NCBI GenBank assembly: GCA_022316685.1
Contig: JAKJHU010000038.1
Location: forward strand, 355,384-419,383
Source of the DNA: Progne subis subis
Taxonomy: Eukaryota > Chordata > Aves > Passeriformes > Hirundinidae
Direction of reading: 5' to 3'
Length of the DNA stretch: 64,000 bases
Under the pieces are notes generated by a model, which was given only the letters and a program-made list of their open reading frames with translations, ran no database searches and had not been told where the DNA came from. Positions 40,001-48,344 of this stretch are shown here, piece after piece; the stretch's first letter is position 1; every line of letters starts with the position of its first letter. The position numbers and the translations under genes are program-made.

Positions 40001-42509
40001 ACAAAAAACAAACTGTAGGTCTCTTGAATTTTGATGTTTTGAGGATTCATTGTTCCTGAATTGGGATGTAAAATATTTCACCGTAAGTCATAAACTGTCA
40101 AAGTAATTCCATGCCAAGGATTTCTTTGTTGAAGGACACTAGTGAATCATGTGTCTAGTAGTGCATGTTTTCAGCCCTCAGTAAAGGACTATAATACTTC
40201 TGATTTAGTAAAAAATACAAAATGAATGAGACCTAAAATACTAATCAGTGGCAAAAGCCTCCATTTTAGAAAAAAATACTATTACGCAAGGAAACTGGAA
40301 GCATAGCTCAGTTTCTTGAAAAATCTGTTGAAAGTAAAAGCTTAATATTAATCATAGTTGTAATGCCATCCCTCTGAAAGAATTTCATCACATTAACTCT
40401 GCATGAATATTGTTAGGAAAGCATGTTTGGTAAGTGACATACCCATAGTACAGTTTATGAGAGAAAAAATTGGTTTCAGTCAATATGTTCATGAAAATGG
40501 TGTTCCTATAAAGTGTATTTAAATAAACATATTACATTTGCCAAATAATCAAAGTTGAATTGCTTCCACTATCTCTAGTGGAAGAAACTGGAGACCCTAG
40601 CTTAAAGAGCTCCTGCAGTGCTGAGTATTGTGCACTGCACATACCACATTTTAACAGCCGAGTCCACAATTTGATGGCTTTTCATGTGTTATGCTCTTAA
40701 ACAGAAGCAAATAATCTATCACTTGGCCTTTACTTTTATGTATCTTTTAATATCTTTTATATTTCCCAGACACATTTTTTCCTCAGGCCAAGTGAAAAGC
40801 ACAACAGTGCTTTTCTTCTAAAATTGTTTTCAAGATCACATTTTCCTTATTTTCAAGTCTTGTGCGTGCTTGAAAAGAGGGTGCTGTCTGGACAGAGAAA
40901 CCAGAAAAATGGATATTGTACTTTGAGTCAGCCTCAAAAAAACTCAGCCAGCTTAAACTTTTTTATTTTCCAGAGAAGGATGTTGTTGGTTCTGACTGCA
41001 TCTTCAGCTGTGATAGGAAAAGTGCTCTGTATATAAAGAAATCTGGATTCTGTTCATTTATTTGTCATATTATCTTCTATACTAGATAATTTCTAGAAGT
41101 CTTCCGTGATAATTTCTGTATTTTGTCAGGATTTTTCTGGGCTTGTAGTAGCCCAATCTCAAGCAAATCTGAAAGGGATTGCAAAGACAAGGACTAGAGA
41201 AGATCAAACTTTTGTTCCATTGCTTTGTCCCAAGCAATGGTTCGTGCCTGCTTCTGGCTGTGTTTGTATCACGATAGTCAGTAGTAGTTTAAAAGGGACT
41301 TCCAATATTCCACCTGGGTACTGGTTTTGGTCAGTTCATAAAATGGGTGTGAAAAGTACTTGCAAACATTAGGTAGCACAAAGTGATACAAAAAGGTTAT
41401 AAGGAAATTCAGTCTTAGTGTTTCTGAGTGAAAAACAGTAGGATAGTTTTCCATTCTTGGTTGGTTTTTTTTAGTTTTGAACTCAGCTTTTAGTTTGGCA
41501 GTGTTTACATTGGCTAACTTCTGCAGCTGTGGCAAAAAGGATGATTTTAGCACTACTTCTGTGCAAAAAGGACATTTTAAGTCATGATCATTTTGGAAAT
41601 TCTAGTTTTGCACAGTGATAATTTTTTTAACCTGCTTACCCTCTGTCATGAGACAGTGATTCAATTCTGTGGCTAATTCACTTTGGTTTTGTGGAGAAAT
41701 ACACATATCTTGAAATACACCAAAAATATTTTTAAAACCAGTTTTAACAATTTAAAAGCCTATTGAGAGGTATCTGTACAAAGTTATGGAACTTAATTCT
41801 TTTAGAAGAATGGGGGCTGAAAACTTGTGTAAGTATTGTCCAGAAAATACAGCACTGTAAGTAATATTTTTTCAGATGTATTACTCATGATCACAAATAT
41901 TTATTACTGAATGTAGAATTCTTCTTGTTTGATTACTAAGCAGACAGCAATAGATAGCATTTTCTAGTCTGTGAATAATGCTTACTGATGTGAACATGCA
42001 TCATTAGAATTAGGCATGGTACCCACGGGCTGATTTACTCGGTAGGAAATTTTAATCATGGCTTTGAAGACGTGAAAATGTTCCGATTTCCTGAATAGTC
42101 CATACTGCCATCCGTTTTTTCTGTTTATAAAGCGGTATTTTCTTTAAAAAAACCGGAAACGAGCTTGTTTTGCAATTTATGCTGCATTACAACGTGAATT
42201 TTAGTGATTGGGGGCGCTTGCTGTTAGCGGGATGAGGCGGCGTGCATTCCGGGGCCAGGATAAACGCACTGTTCTTGTTCAGCGGCAGATAAGGATGACA
42301 GCTCGGAAGACATCTCGGTGCCCAGCAGCCCGCACGCGGAAGCGATCCAGCACAGCTCCGTCAGCACTTCCAACGGCGTCAGCTCCACGTCCAAGGCGGA
42401 GGCCGTGGCCACCTCGGTGCTCACGCAGATGGCGGACCAGAGCACGGAGCCCGTGCTGTCCCAGATCGTCCTGGCGCCTCCCTCCCAGGCCCAGCCGTCA
42501 GGAAGTTGA
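7050..42509 (+). CDS. ATF2: Cyclic AMP-dependent transcription factor ATF-2, 11 coding exons, complete coding sequence
   Basis: ATF-2 is a nuclear bZIP factor that binds CRE/AP-1-type sites as a homodimer or with Jun proteins and is activated by JNK and p38. Joining 7050-7097, 9501-9597, 11261-11379, 13399-13527, 18457-18635, 18952-19066, 19245-19331, 30679-30828, 32652-32858, 38475-38580 and 42283-42509 gives 1,464 nt, that is 487 residues plus TGA, with all phases consistent and GT/AG at every junction. Visible parts: C2H2 finger C9-C14-H27-H31; phospho-acceptors T51 and T53 in TPTPT (human T69/T71); Ser/Thr/Pro/Gln-rich middle; basic region about 324-356 with the NRAAASRCR core at 344-352; zipper leucines 362, 369, 376, 383 and 390; SQ sites S472 and S480 (human S490/S498). 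The length equals human ATF2 minus its 18-residue N-terminal extension. The promoter and first exon are outside the window. Identification is near certain from long matches to the known family sequence. Confidence 0.97.
7098..9500 (+). other. ATF2: ATF2 intron (2.4 kb)
   Basis: AT-rich intron from GTAATG to TTGCTGCAG, splitting the zinc finger between Q16 and R17. I see no repeat, RNA gene or second gene in it. Confidence 0.85.
9501..9597 (+). CDS. ATF2: ATF2 coding exon 2: second half of zinc finger and kinase-docking stretch
   Basis: Encodes residues 17-48 plus the first base of D49. It supplies zinc ligands H27 and H31 (C-X4-C-X12-H-X3-H overall) and the segment [13 protein letters not shown], which in ATF2 is the docking site for JNK/p38. 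Acceptor TTGCTGCAG and donor G|GTAAGT; it leaves phase 1 and is completed by the next exon. Confidence 0.96.
9598..11260 (+). other. ATF2: ATF2 intron (1.66 kb)
   Basis: AT-rich except for a locally GC-richer patch at about 10,960-11,160 that contains a few CpGs but no recognisable gene or repeat. Acceptor TTCTTTTCAG. Confidence 0.85.
11261..11379 (+). CDS. ATF2: ATF2 coding exon 3: TPTPT phospho-switch of the activation domain
   Basis: Encodes the rest of D49 to K88. T51 and T53 in DQTPTPTR are the residues phosphorylated by JNK and p38 in the family (T69/T71 in human numbering), which relieves intramolecular inhibition by the bZIP. The donor is AAA|GTATGT. The reading frame is open past the donor for some codons, but that extension is intronic. 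Confidence 0.96.
11380..13398 (+). other. ATF2: ATF2 intron (2.0 kb)
   Basis: AT-rich. Its only unusual feature is an exact 19-bp tandem duplication at 12,263-12,300. Acceptor GCTCATAG. Confidence 0.85.
12263..12300. repeat. Perfect 19-bp tandem duplication
   Basis: Two identical adjacent copies of TTCTAAATAGTATGGATTA within an ATF2 intron. Confidence 0.95.
13399..13527 (+). CDS. ATF2: ATF2 coding exon 4: LSPLATP / EEPSVVE region
   Basis: Exactly 43 codons (residues 89-131), phase 0 at both ends, so it can be skipped without breaking the frame. It carries the conserved DLSPLATP motif in which S94 equals human S112. The donor AAG|GTCAGA is the weakest in the gene (a C at +3), which together with the 129-nt length makes this the most plausible cassette exon here. 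That last point is inference. Confidence 0.95.
14325..14560 (-). mobile_element. CR1 LINE fragment (antisense)
   Basis: The + strand shows 'ggaaggga...cctggtccaactttgtcctcaaagg', then a gctcaacctcagtgccaccaggctgt-type block, then 'ctctgaacctctctgg', in the order expected of a reverse-complemented CR1 3' region. It is degraded, with no usable frame and approximate limits. Confidence 0.65.
16660..16780 (+). mobile_element. CR1 LINE 3' end (sense)
   Basis: Reads gcctgatctagtgaaagatg, then 'atggactggaatggtctctaaaggtcacttcc', then a terminal 'gtgatcctgtg', matching the pattern of the CR1 3' tail, which normally ends in short octamer-like repeats of the ATTCTATG kind. Only the last ~120 bp are clear; the preceding 100 bp (16,560-16,660) may belong to it. 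Confidence 0.7.
18457..18635 (+). CDS. ATF2: ATF2 coding exon 5: Ser/Thr-rich central region
   Basis: Encodes E132 to the first two bases of V191. It is rich in S, T, Q and V and has no folded domain, as expected for the disordered central part of ATF2. Acceptor TTTCCTCAG, donor AT|AGT|GTAAGT in phase 2. It differs from the mammalian protein at a few positions only (for example SLPQ for PLAQ at its start). Confidence 0.95.
18952..19066 (+). CDS. ATF2: ATF2 coding exon 6: proline-rich region
   Basis: Encodes the end of V191 to P229 ([16 protein letters not shown] followed by an A/I/V/P-rich stretch). It is flanked by very short introns (316 nt before, 178 nt after), and its donor is CCA|GTAAGTAAG with a repeated GTAAGTAAG. 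Confidence 0.95.
19245..19331 (+). CDS. ATF2: ATF2 coding exon 7: proline/serine-rich segment
   Basis: Exactly 29 codons, residues 230-258, phase 0 on both sides, reading [13 protein letters not shown] then a GPSSPQP stretch. The last residue is L258, where human has M. It precedes the longest intron of the gene. Confidence 0.95.
21620..23716 (+). mobile_element. CR1 non-LTR retrotransposon, 5'-truncated, ORF2 3' half plus 3' UTR
   Basis: The sense strand follows the CR1 ORF2 through a block around 21,970-22,050 (aacaaaaggaggtctaagga, 'acatagtgacaaaggatga'), the reverse transcriptase and the 3' UTR, and ends in the 'ggtcttaaaggtcttttacagcctaaacaattttgtg' type of tail. An intact stretch at 22,707-23,255 encodes the GVPQGSVLG reverse-transcriptase motif and an HRLNQWAE helix. 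Where active CR1 has the catalytic FADDT motif, this copy reads FVNGS, so both aspartates are lost. Frameshifts and stops occur before and after. A dead, 5'-truncated copy in ATF2 intron 7, same orientation as the gene. The left limit is approximate. Confidence 0.9.
27430..28200. mobile_element. Avian interspersed repeat (possibly ERV-like, family unassigned) interrupted by a CR1
   Basis: The left part (about 27,430-27,697) has 'ttcatttattaccagtcacgtctgactaggataat', a C-rich block, and gctgctccttcctctgcttg followed by gggaggactcctctcactct. The right part (about 28,075-28,197) has 'ctggagccagctgctctgtcgg', 'gagcttctggcagcggctcacaggagccacccctg' and aaaccttgccatgcaaaccc. I recognise both as ends of one dispersed bird repeat whose middle is missing here and replaced by CR1 sequence. 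I cannot name the family or orient it; an ERV-like origin is only a guess. Confidence 0.5.
27697..28080 (-). mobile_element. CR1 LINE 3' fragment (antisense) nested in another repeat
   Basis: The + strand begins with 'cagaatgacagc...gttggaagggagcacagtggtcatctggtc' and continues through 'tgtgttccagtgctcactcacctgcac', 'ttcaggtggaacttcctgtgc' and 'ctcagtcatctcttctcaaggctgaacaga', the standard order of a reverse-complemented CR1 3' region. No coding capacity. The flanks look like two pieces of a different repeat, so it is a nested insertion. Confidence 0.8.
30679..30828 (+). CDS. ATF2: ATF2 coding exon 8: [11 protein letters not shown] region
   Basis: Exactly 50 codons, residues 259-308, phase 0 at both ends. 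It begins [16 protein letters not shown] and ends [16 protein letters not shown]. In mammalian ATF2 this section lies just before the bZIP. An in-phase exon of 150 nt could be skipped without a frameshift. Confidence 0.95.
30829..32651 (+). other. ATF2: ATF2 intron (1.8 kb)
   Basis: AT-rich with a few poly-T runs. No repeat or gene recognised. Acceptor ACTCTTTGCAG. Confidence 0.85.
32652..32858 (+). CDS. ATF2: ATF2 coding exon 9: basic region and first half of leucine zipper
   Basis: Exactly 69 codons (residues 309-377). After a short S/T/P/Q lead it carries [19 protein letters not shown], the DNA-contacting core NRAAASRCR (344-352), then zipper leucines L362, L369 and L376. Basic region and zipper start are essentially identical to mammalian ATF2, so the CRE specificity should be unchanged. 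Phase 0 at both ends; donor CAG|GTATGC. Confidence 0.97.
32859..38474 (+). other. ATF2: ATF2 intron (5.6 kb)
   Basis: Splits the leucine zipper between residues 377 and 378. Mostly AT-rich, with a MIR-like SINE relic at about 37,640-37,805 and a poly-A run near 38,229. A moderately GC-richer part at 35,140-35,800 holds no gene I can recognise. Confidence 0.85.
37640..37805 (-). mobile_element. Ancient MIR / CORE-SINE-like relic (antisense)
   Basis: The + strand reads 'cctccagtttacaaatggagaaggtgaagcacaaagcagg', then gaccttgctcaaggtcaccc, then 'gtggaaaggcacagtctggaaaggaacccagg'. This is the order and content of a reverse-complemented MIR body (atttacagatgaggaaactg, 'cccaaggtcacacagc', 'gaacccagg'). 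It is heavily diverged, as expected of an amniote-wide relic. The match is from memory of the consensus. Confidence 0.6.
38475..38580 (+). CDS. ATF2: ATF2 coding exon 10: second half of leucine zipper
   Basis: Encodes residues 378-412 plus the first base of T413. It carries zipper leucines L383 and L390, completing the heptad series, and ends with the [16 protein letters not shown] motif. In the family this zipper region also contains a nuclear-export signal. Acceptor CTCCTTTAG, donor A|GTGAGT. Confidence 0.96.
38581..42282 (+). other. ATF2: Last ATF2 intron (3.7 kb)
   Basis: AT-rich over most of its length, with an A-rich/CA-rich simple stretch at 39,955-40,012. From about 42,205 the composition changes abruptly to GC-rich, and this continues into the last exon. 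No gene, RNA or identifiable transposon seen. Confidence 0.85.
39955..40012. repeat. A-rich (CAAAA)n-type simple stretch
   Basis: Irregular CAAAA units run into a short C-rich piece. It could be the tail of an unrecognised retroposon but has no identifiable body in front. Confidence 0.8.
42283..42509 (+). CDS. ATF2: ATF2 last coding exon: C-terminal tail
   Basis: Encodes T413 to S487 and TGA (42507-42509). It includes the [14 protein letters not shown] cluster and the two SQ sites S472-Q473 and S480-Q481, which correspond to the ATM-phosphorylated human S490 and S498. Base composition is unlike the rest of the gene: 42,301-42,480 is 68% GC with 19 CpGs in 180 bp, and third positions are nearly all G or C. 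The protein sequence is nonetheless normal for ATF2, so this is a composition shift, not a foreign exon. Confidence 0.97.
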
Positions 42510-44900
42510 TTAAAAACTTGCGTTGCATCGGTTCCTTAGATACGCATCTGTGACTTTAAAGGGAAACCAACAACAGACCAGTCTCCATCTAGGAGAAATT
42601 GTAGCTTAAAATCATTAGTTTTTAAAAATCCGACTTAAATTTGGCTTTAACGATTGGCAGGTGGAGATAAGACAGAACACCAGTTCTAGTCTCTTTGCAA
42701 AAGACTTTTTTTTTTTAAGTATTAGTTTTACTAGTTATTTTTTGTGCTTAATGTGTAAAGTGTGTGTACAGTACAATGTGGTTTATTTCATTTTTAATTT
42801 GGTGTTATTTTAACAAACATCGGGGTGAATTACTGAAGGTCATCCCCAAGACTGTGATAGGAATATTATGTGACATTTTTATACCAAAGTTCTGCATAGT
42901 CCCTATTGACTTTGTAAAGTTAGCAAGGTCATAAAGCACTAGGCAAGAGAAAGACAGTAACAGTAAATTTGCTTTTAGTCTTTTTGCCTTTTTGTTGTTT
43001 TGCACATTATGAGAGGAAGAACATTGGAAGAAAAACATTTGGGTTTTTTACGTATGGCATTTTGGTTCGCTTTTAACTGTTGGGGTTTTTAATTTGTTTA
43101 ATAGGGCCAGTACAGTATATGAGATACAGTACTTATGCACATACCAATCCTAGATGAGGATCATTACAAAATAGATTAGATTTTTTTTTTTTTAATTGAT
43201 GTCAGGTGGGTTTTTTCCCCCACTCCAACACTTGATTCTGGTGGGAGGAGAGCTTTAATTCTCCGGTCAGAATAGATATCTATAACCACCCCTTGTTGCT
43301 AGGCTGAAACCAGTAAGCATATTGTAAAATACAGGGTTATCAAATATGGAATACTTGTTATTCCAGAGTAGGTTGATATTTTGTGGATTTTTGAGTCGCA
43401 GACTAAGGAGTTTACTCATGGTTTTGGATGCCAGAAAAGCCTAAAATCCTTCTTCAGAAAACTCGACTTTTTTTTGTCATTGTCTTGTATTTGCAAGCTA
43501 ACTTGTACTTAATTCTTGTGTAAGCACTGTCATCTTTTAGTAGCAAAGATTTTGATACCTTTCTTGTGGAAACAAAAAAATCAGTATCTACCGTATCTTG
43601 GAAACAATGTAATTATAATGTGGTGTGTGTGGTGTGTGTGTGAGAATGGTTCAGTAGTTAATGCCAGCAGTCTTTTGCTTGAATGTTTAAAGATGCCTTC
43701 AATGTGATGCTGGCTGATAGGTGATTGCAGTTTTAAAATGTTATTTACTGTGCGAACTTGGATAACTAACATTCCATGATGTAGTTTGTTTCTGATGAGA
43801 TGATTGTAGGTACACTTTTTCTCATTATCCAATCATCTGTAGGATATTGAGTTTTTTAAATGTGCCATTATCTATTTTGATTCTGTACTCATGTTCAAAA
43901 TACAGTACAATATTTTACAATAGATTAAGTTGTTTTAAAAAAAGTAGATGTGTGCTTTCAGGTCGGAAAACTTTGTATAATAGCAAAAACAGATGCATAG
44001 TAGCAACTGGCAGTAAAGCAGGATTCCATTATGTATATAACAAAGATTTAATGCATTTATAATGGGTTGTGTATTCATTTGCTCTTCCTTCTCCACACTA
44101 TACCATGCATTTTCAAGTGTCAGTGCCATCAAATTTCTATTTGGTTCAGTTTTAAATCTAAAACTGTAATTGATCCACAGGAAAATATAATTTCTGCAAT
44201 ATATATACAACCATACTGTAATGAAAACTGGACAAAGAAGTATCTAAGTCATATATGTATCATTGCAGGGCTTTAAGCATGAAAATATTAGGGATTCTAA
44301 ATATTTTGTATTTTAAAACTAAGAAAGTTGTGTTGATAACCTCATGTGTTTAAAAGTCTTACTTTCCCAATTTCAAGGTAAAAAGCTGTAACAATTATTG
44401 AACATTTCCAGGATGGTTAAATACAATGGACCTCTTGTGAGAAAGAAATGAATTGCAAAGGCACAAAGTGGGAATTCTGCAAGAATGCTCTACAGTCACT
44501 TTTCATTGTAGTTTTGGTGGACTAGATGCGGCCTCATTGATTATACTATAATTTGCTCTCCTAAACACAAAGGCTTTTAAATCATATAAGTGGATTTTTT
44601 TTATAACAAAACTGTGGCGCTTGTAAAATAAGTCTACATAAGTGTATAGGAGATGTGTAAACAGTTAATGAATTTAACAGTGGGGCTGGAAAAAGAACCA
44701 TTAAAATCTGTGTTCAGCAAATAGAGAAAAGGTATTAGCCGTACTATCATGGATTCCGTTTCGAGATGTTGTCACACTACTTCTGTACTTAGCATTTTGG
44801 GTCTTTACATTTGACATGTTTCACAAACTGTACTGTTTTCTTTTATGTGCAGTTTGCATGAGTAAATCATCAAAGAGAATAAAATCTATCTTTAAGTTAT
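42510..44900 (+). other. ATF2: ATF2 3' UTR (probable)
   Basis: AT-rich transcribed-looking sequence after the TGA, with T-rich runs, a GT-rich stretch at 43,619-43,642 and many short open frames that resemble no protein. An end near 44,900 is inferred from the AATAAA at 44,878 and gives about 2.4 kb. The exact end is uncertain; another AATAAA occurs at 45,950. Confidence 0.55.
44878..44883 (+). promoter_or_regulatory. ATF2: Candidate ATF2 polyadenylation signal AATAAA
   Basis: Canonical hexamer about 2.37 kb past the stop codon, followed by T-rich sequence. It is the first clear AATAAA downstream of the stop that I noticed. An alternative is the hexamer at 45,950-45,955. Confidence 0.5.
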
Positions 44901-47900
44901 GTTCCTATTTTAATGAAATTATAATTGTTCTAAAAGGCAGCACTGTCTTCAGACTTATTTCTTCATCTTTGGAATTATCAGCGTTTTTCTGGAAGTCATT
45001 ACGGTAATGTCAAAGTAATGTTATGTATACAAAAACACATACGTTTCTTGAGAAAATAAGGCAAATACCATTGCTCTGCAGCTGAGCTCCAGCAGCTTCT
45101 CAGGAACGAGCATTGTATCATTATTTCCAGGAGCCCAAGGTAATCCACAGATAAATGAGTTCATAAATATAGCTTGGTGATCCCAGATGTTGCTCAGACA
45201 TTCCTGATTGCCCTGAGTTCCACAGCAAAAGCTCTGTGTGTGATCAGAATTTCCACCTAACTTCTAGTTATTTTAATCTTATTTCAGTATACATGAAGCC
45301 AGAAATAAGAGCTGTAATCAAATTAATGGCTCACAGTTACGTTGTCAAAAGGTTCAGAAGAAATCATGCTATCACGTCTGATGTTCAGAATAGTAAAAAC
45401 GGTTTGGGTTTATTTATGGATGTTGGAAACACGCGTGGAATGGCGCGTTCTGTTATTTGAAAAGTTTGTGCCAGAACCCCAGTACAGAGGCTTTTGTTCT
45501 GTGTATGGACCAAATGAAGTGAAGCTGCACACCACTTTTAACCCAATATGAGAAAAATGTGTGAGGCCTCCCTTGCTTCATTATGTTCTTTTTCTGATAA
45601 TTCTTTTTATGAATTGTACTTGTGACTCCAAGGGGACAGCGGTTACTTGGGGCAAGGAGTGTGAGGGGTGGAGAACCAGCCCACTTCTTAATGTCTGTGC
45701 TGCAAAAAGACTCAGGTATCTATCTTAACTATTCAATGTAAGTAAGAGTTTTTTCTGTTTACAAGGGTAAGAGAGGGTGGGCAAAGGAAGGTATTAGACC
45801 GAGAGAAGGAGATGACAGAAGTGTGGGATGAGCGGTGATTTCAGCTACCTGAATTATGGGAGTAATTTGCATAGAGACAGACACAAACATTTTAATTGGT
45901 CATCATAAATGATAATGAGGAGAAAGCATAGTGAAATTAAGTGCATCCTAATAAAGTAAGGTATGTTAAATTGCACTGAAGGAAACTTGAGCAATGCTTC
46001 TTGACATGATTAATATACTCATGACAATGTGTCTAATGAAGGCTGTTTGCATATATATATGTTGCCTGTTGCTTCCCTCAGTAGAGACATAATTGGAACT
46101 GTGCTCATTTACGCTGCAGAACAGTCGGTGTAAGATTGGTTTGCAATAGCCTTTACATTTGTTTTTAACCATTGTATCAAGTGTAACAGAGGTATGATTT
46201 ATTTAACCTGTGTTGTGTAACACTGTAGGGTTGGTTTGGACAATTTTATCATGAAATTTTCAAAGTTTCATATTCTTCAGTGGTAATTAATTTTATGGTT
46301 TAATGTGACTTTTTTTTTTTTTTAAATTATTATTATCATTCCTTTATGGAATGTCAGGTTGTGGCCTTTCTTTTTCTTTACTTTCTTCCTCTTCAAAATA
46401 TTCTTTGTGTGATGAGCCTCAGAAAGTGCTCATCTATTCAGTGTGGAATTCTTTCTTTTTTCATATTGCTTCCTCCTTGGTTGTGTTAACCCTCTATAGC
46501 AAACTTCTATTTCTAGAAGTCAGAATTTAGAAAAGGAATTTCTGCACACTCTTTATCTTGTCTACAGCAGAAATAGATACGAGAAGCTTGATATTTACAT
46601 CTTCCTAAACTAAGATACATTATAAAATATATATTCAGGTATGGATGAACTTCAGAGTATTTAATTCAGAAGATTTCTTCAAAAAAGGCTTCATTACAGA
46701 TTCTGTGCACAACTAATGAACACAGGTTGTATGCTGATGGCTTCATAACTCTGCAAAGTACAACCCTCTCCAAAAAAGAGTTTTTAACTTTCTAGGTGTG
46801 GGGCAAGTTATCATCTAATCACATGGCTGTCAGTAGAACAAGAAGATGCATAAACTTGATCTAGTTTCTGTAATTACTGTATTTTGACCCTTGCTGAAAA
46901 TCTTTATCCCTTTTCTATTACTATTTTCTATAATGATGTGTATTGTTATAAGCGCTTTATCCTATTCATTTTTTGGGGAAGAGGAGGCACAAGAGAGGAG
47001 GCTCTTAGTTTATTTTAAAACCTGCCTGTAACTTAGTTCAATTGGGTTGAATTGTTAATCAGGAAAGTGTCGTAATATCATTATGCAAGGACAATTAATA
47101 TTTTTAGACCATAGGTATAGAGACAGTAGCTTAAGCTTCATAGACTGACTAGAAATTATTATAATCATAGTGCAGAACAGCTTGAAGCAAAGAAAAGGAG
47201 TCATGCTTCTAGGACCTCTTTGGTTTTAATACCAGTAGCAGAAACTGAGCAGGGCAGAGTGGGCAGTATTTGTAACCACCTTGGGCAGCAGGGCCTGAAG
47301 ATACTCAGTTTGCAGGTAAGGAGCTTAAAGGAGTGTACTCTGGCTTAGGGAGGACTGGCAGTGCCAGGCTGAGATGAGTTTCAGGAATGAGGGCACTGCC
47401 AGGGAGAACTTTCAGAGAAACAGGATTGCAGGTAGCCATGTTTCTCTTGCCTCTCTCCCGCCTGTGGCTATCTACATCAAAGTACAAACACGAGCTGTTA
47501 CAACTCCATTTCACACCGTCTGTGCCCAGGTGGATGGAATGTGCTGAAAGCTGACCTGATGGCTGTGTTTAGCTACCTGAAAGACAAAAGTTAAGGTCTG
47601 GTTTTTTTCCTACTTCCTAAAATGTTCCTGCTCTTGGTTTGCTGCAAGCCATTACTGACACAGTCCCTGAATAGTTATTTCCCTTCCTTTCCCTGAATCA
47701 CTTGTTCTCGACCATTACGGGAGGCAAAAATTCTGCCTTTGAGAAACAACTCGGCTGCTGCATTTTATGAACTGAATGATTTTAAAAAGCCTACTAATTG
47801 GCTTATGCTTAAAAAGAATATGGGAAAATATATCTGTCCTACATCTGGGATTCTAATCAGGAGAAAAAGGAGATGAGCAAGGAGAGAACGAGCCTTCTGC

Positions 47901-48327
47901 TTTAGCAGCAAACAAAATAAAGTGCCCTGAATAAATTGAGGAAATGAAACTGAGAGGGAAAACGTCTGCGCCAAGAAGGTGCTGCATTTCACTGCTTAGT
48001 TATAGCAGCCCTTTTCTCTGACACAGAGATGCATTCTGTGAAGATCTGTTTCTTCCAAATGTTTACAGTGATGTTGGAAATGTTTTGATCTCACTTGAGG
48101 TAAGTAGTATAAACATCCTGTTATTCATAATGCTGTGTTGAGAAAAATACTCTTAAAGGTGATAAAATGTATAATACAGTCATTCTGGCTGCCTGTAAAA
48201 TGCCAAGAGACTTTATAGACAGACTGTTTATGATTTGAAAACAAGCAAAAGGCTAATATTTCAGTTTGCTTGCTTTCTGTCCTTTCTTTCAGCAGAATTG
48301 CTGTAAAGGGCTAATGATTTTTGCTAA

Positions 48328-48344
48328 ATATATATATATATATA
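48328..48344. repeat. TA dinucleotide microsatellite
   Basis: About eight TA units in the intergenic region. Confidence 0.9.

Noticed and set aside
42208..42513. 101-codon arginine-rich frame overlapping the last ATF2 exon
   Set aside because: It is an out-of-frame shadow of the GC-rich ATF2 coding exon; the true frame continues the gene in phase and ends at 42,509.
45950..45955. Second AATAAA as the main ATF2 polyadenylation site
   Set aside because: An earlier hexamer at 44,878 with T-rich sequence behind it fits the expected 3' UTR length better; the later site is kept only as an alternative.
47520..47600. Possible further CR1 fragment (a 'ttagctacctgaaagac' piece)
   Set aside because: The match is only about 15 bases, with no neighbouring CR1 blocks in order.
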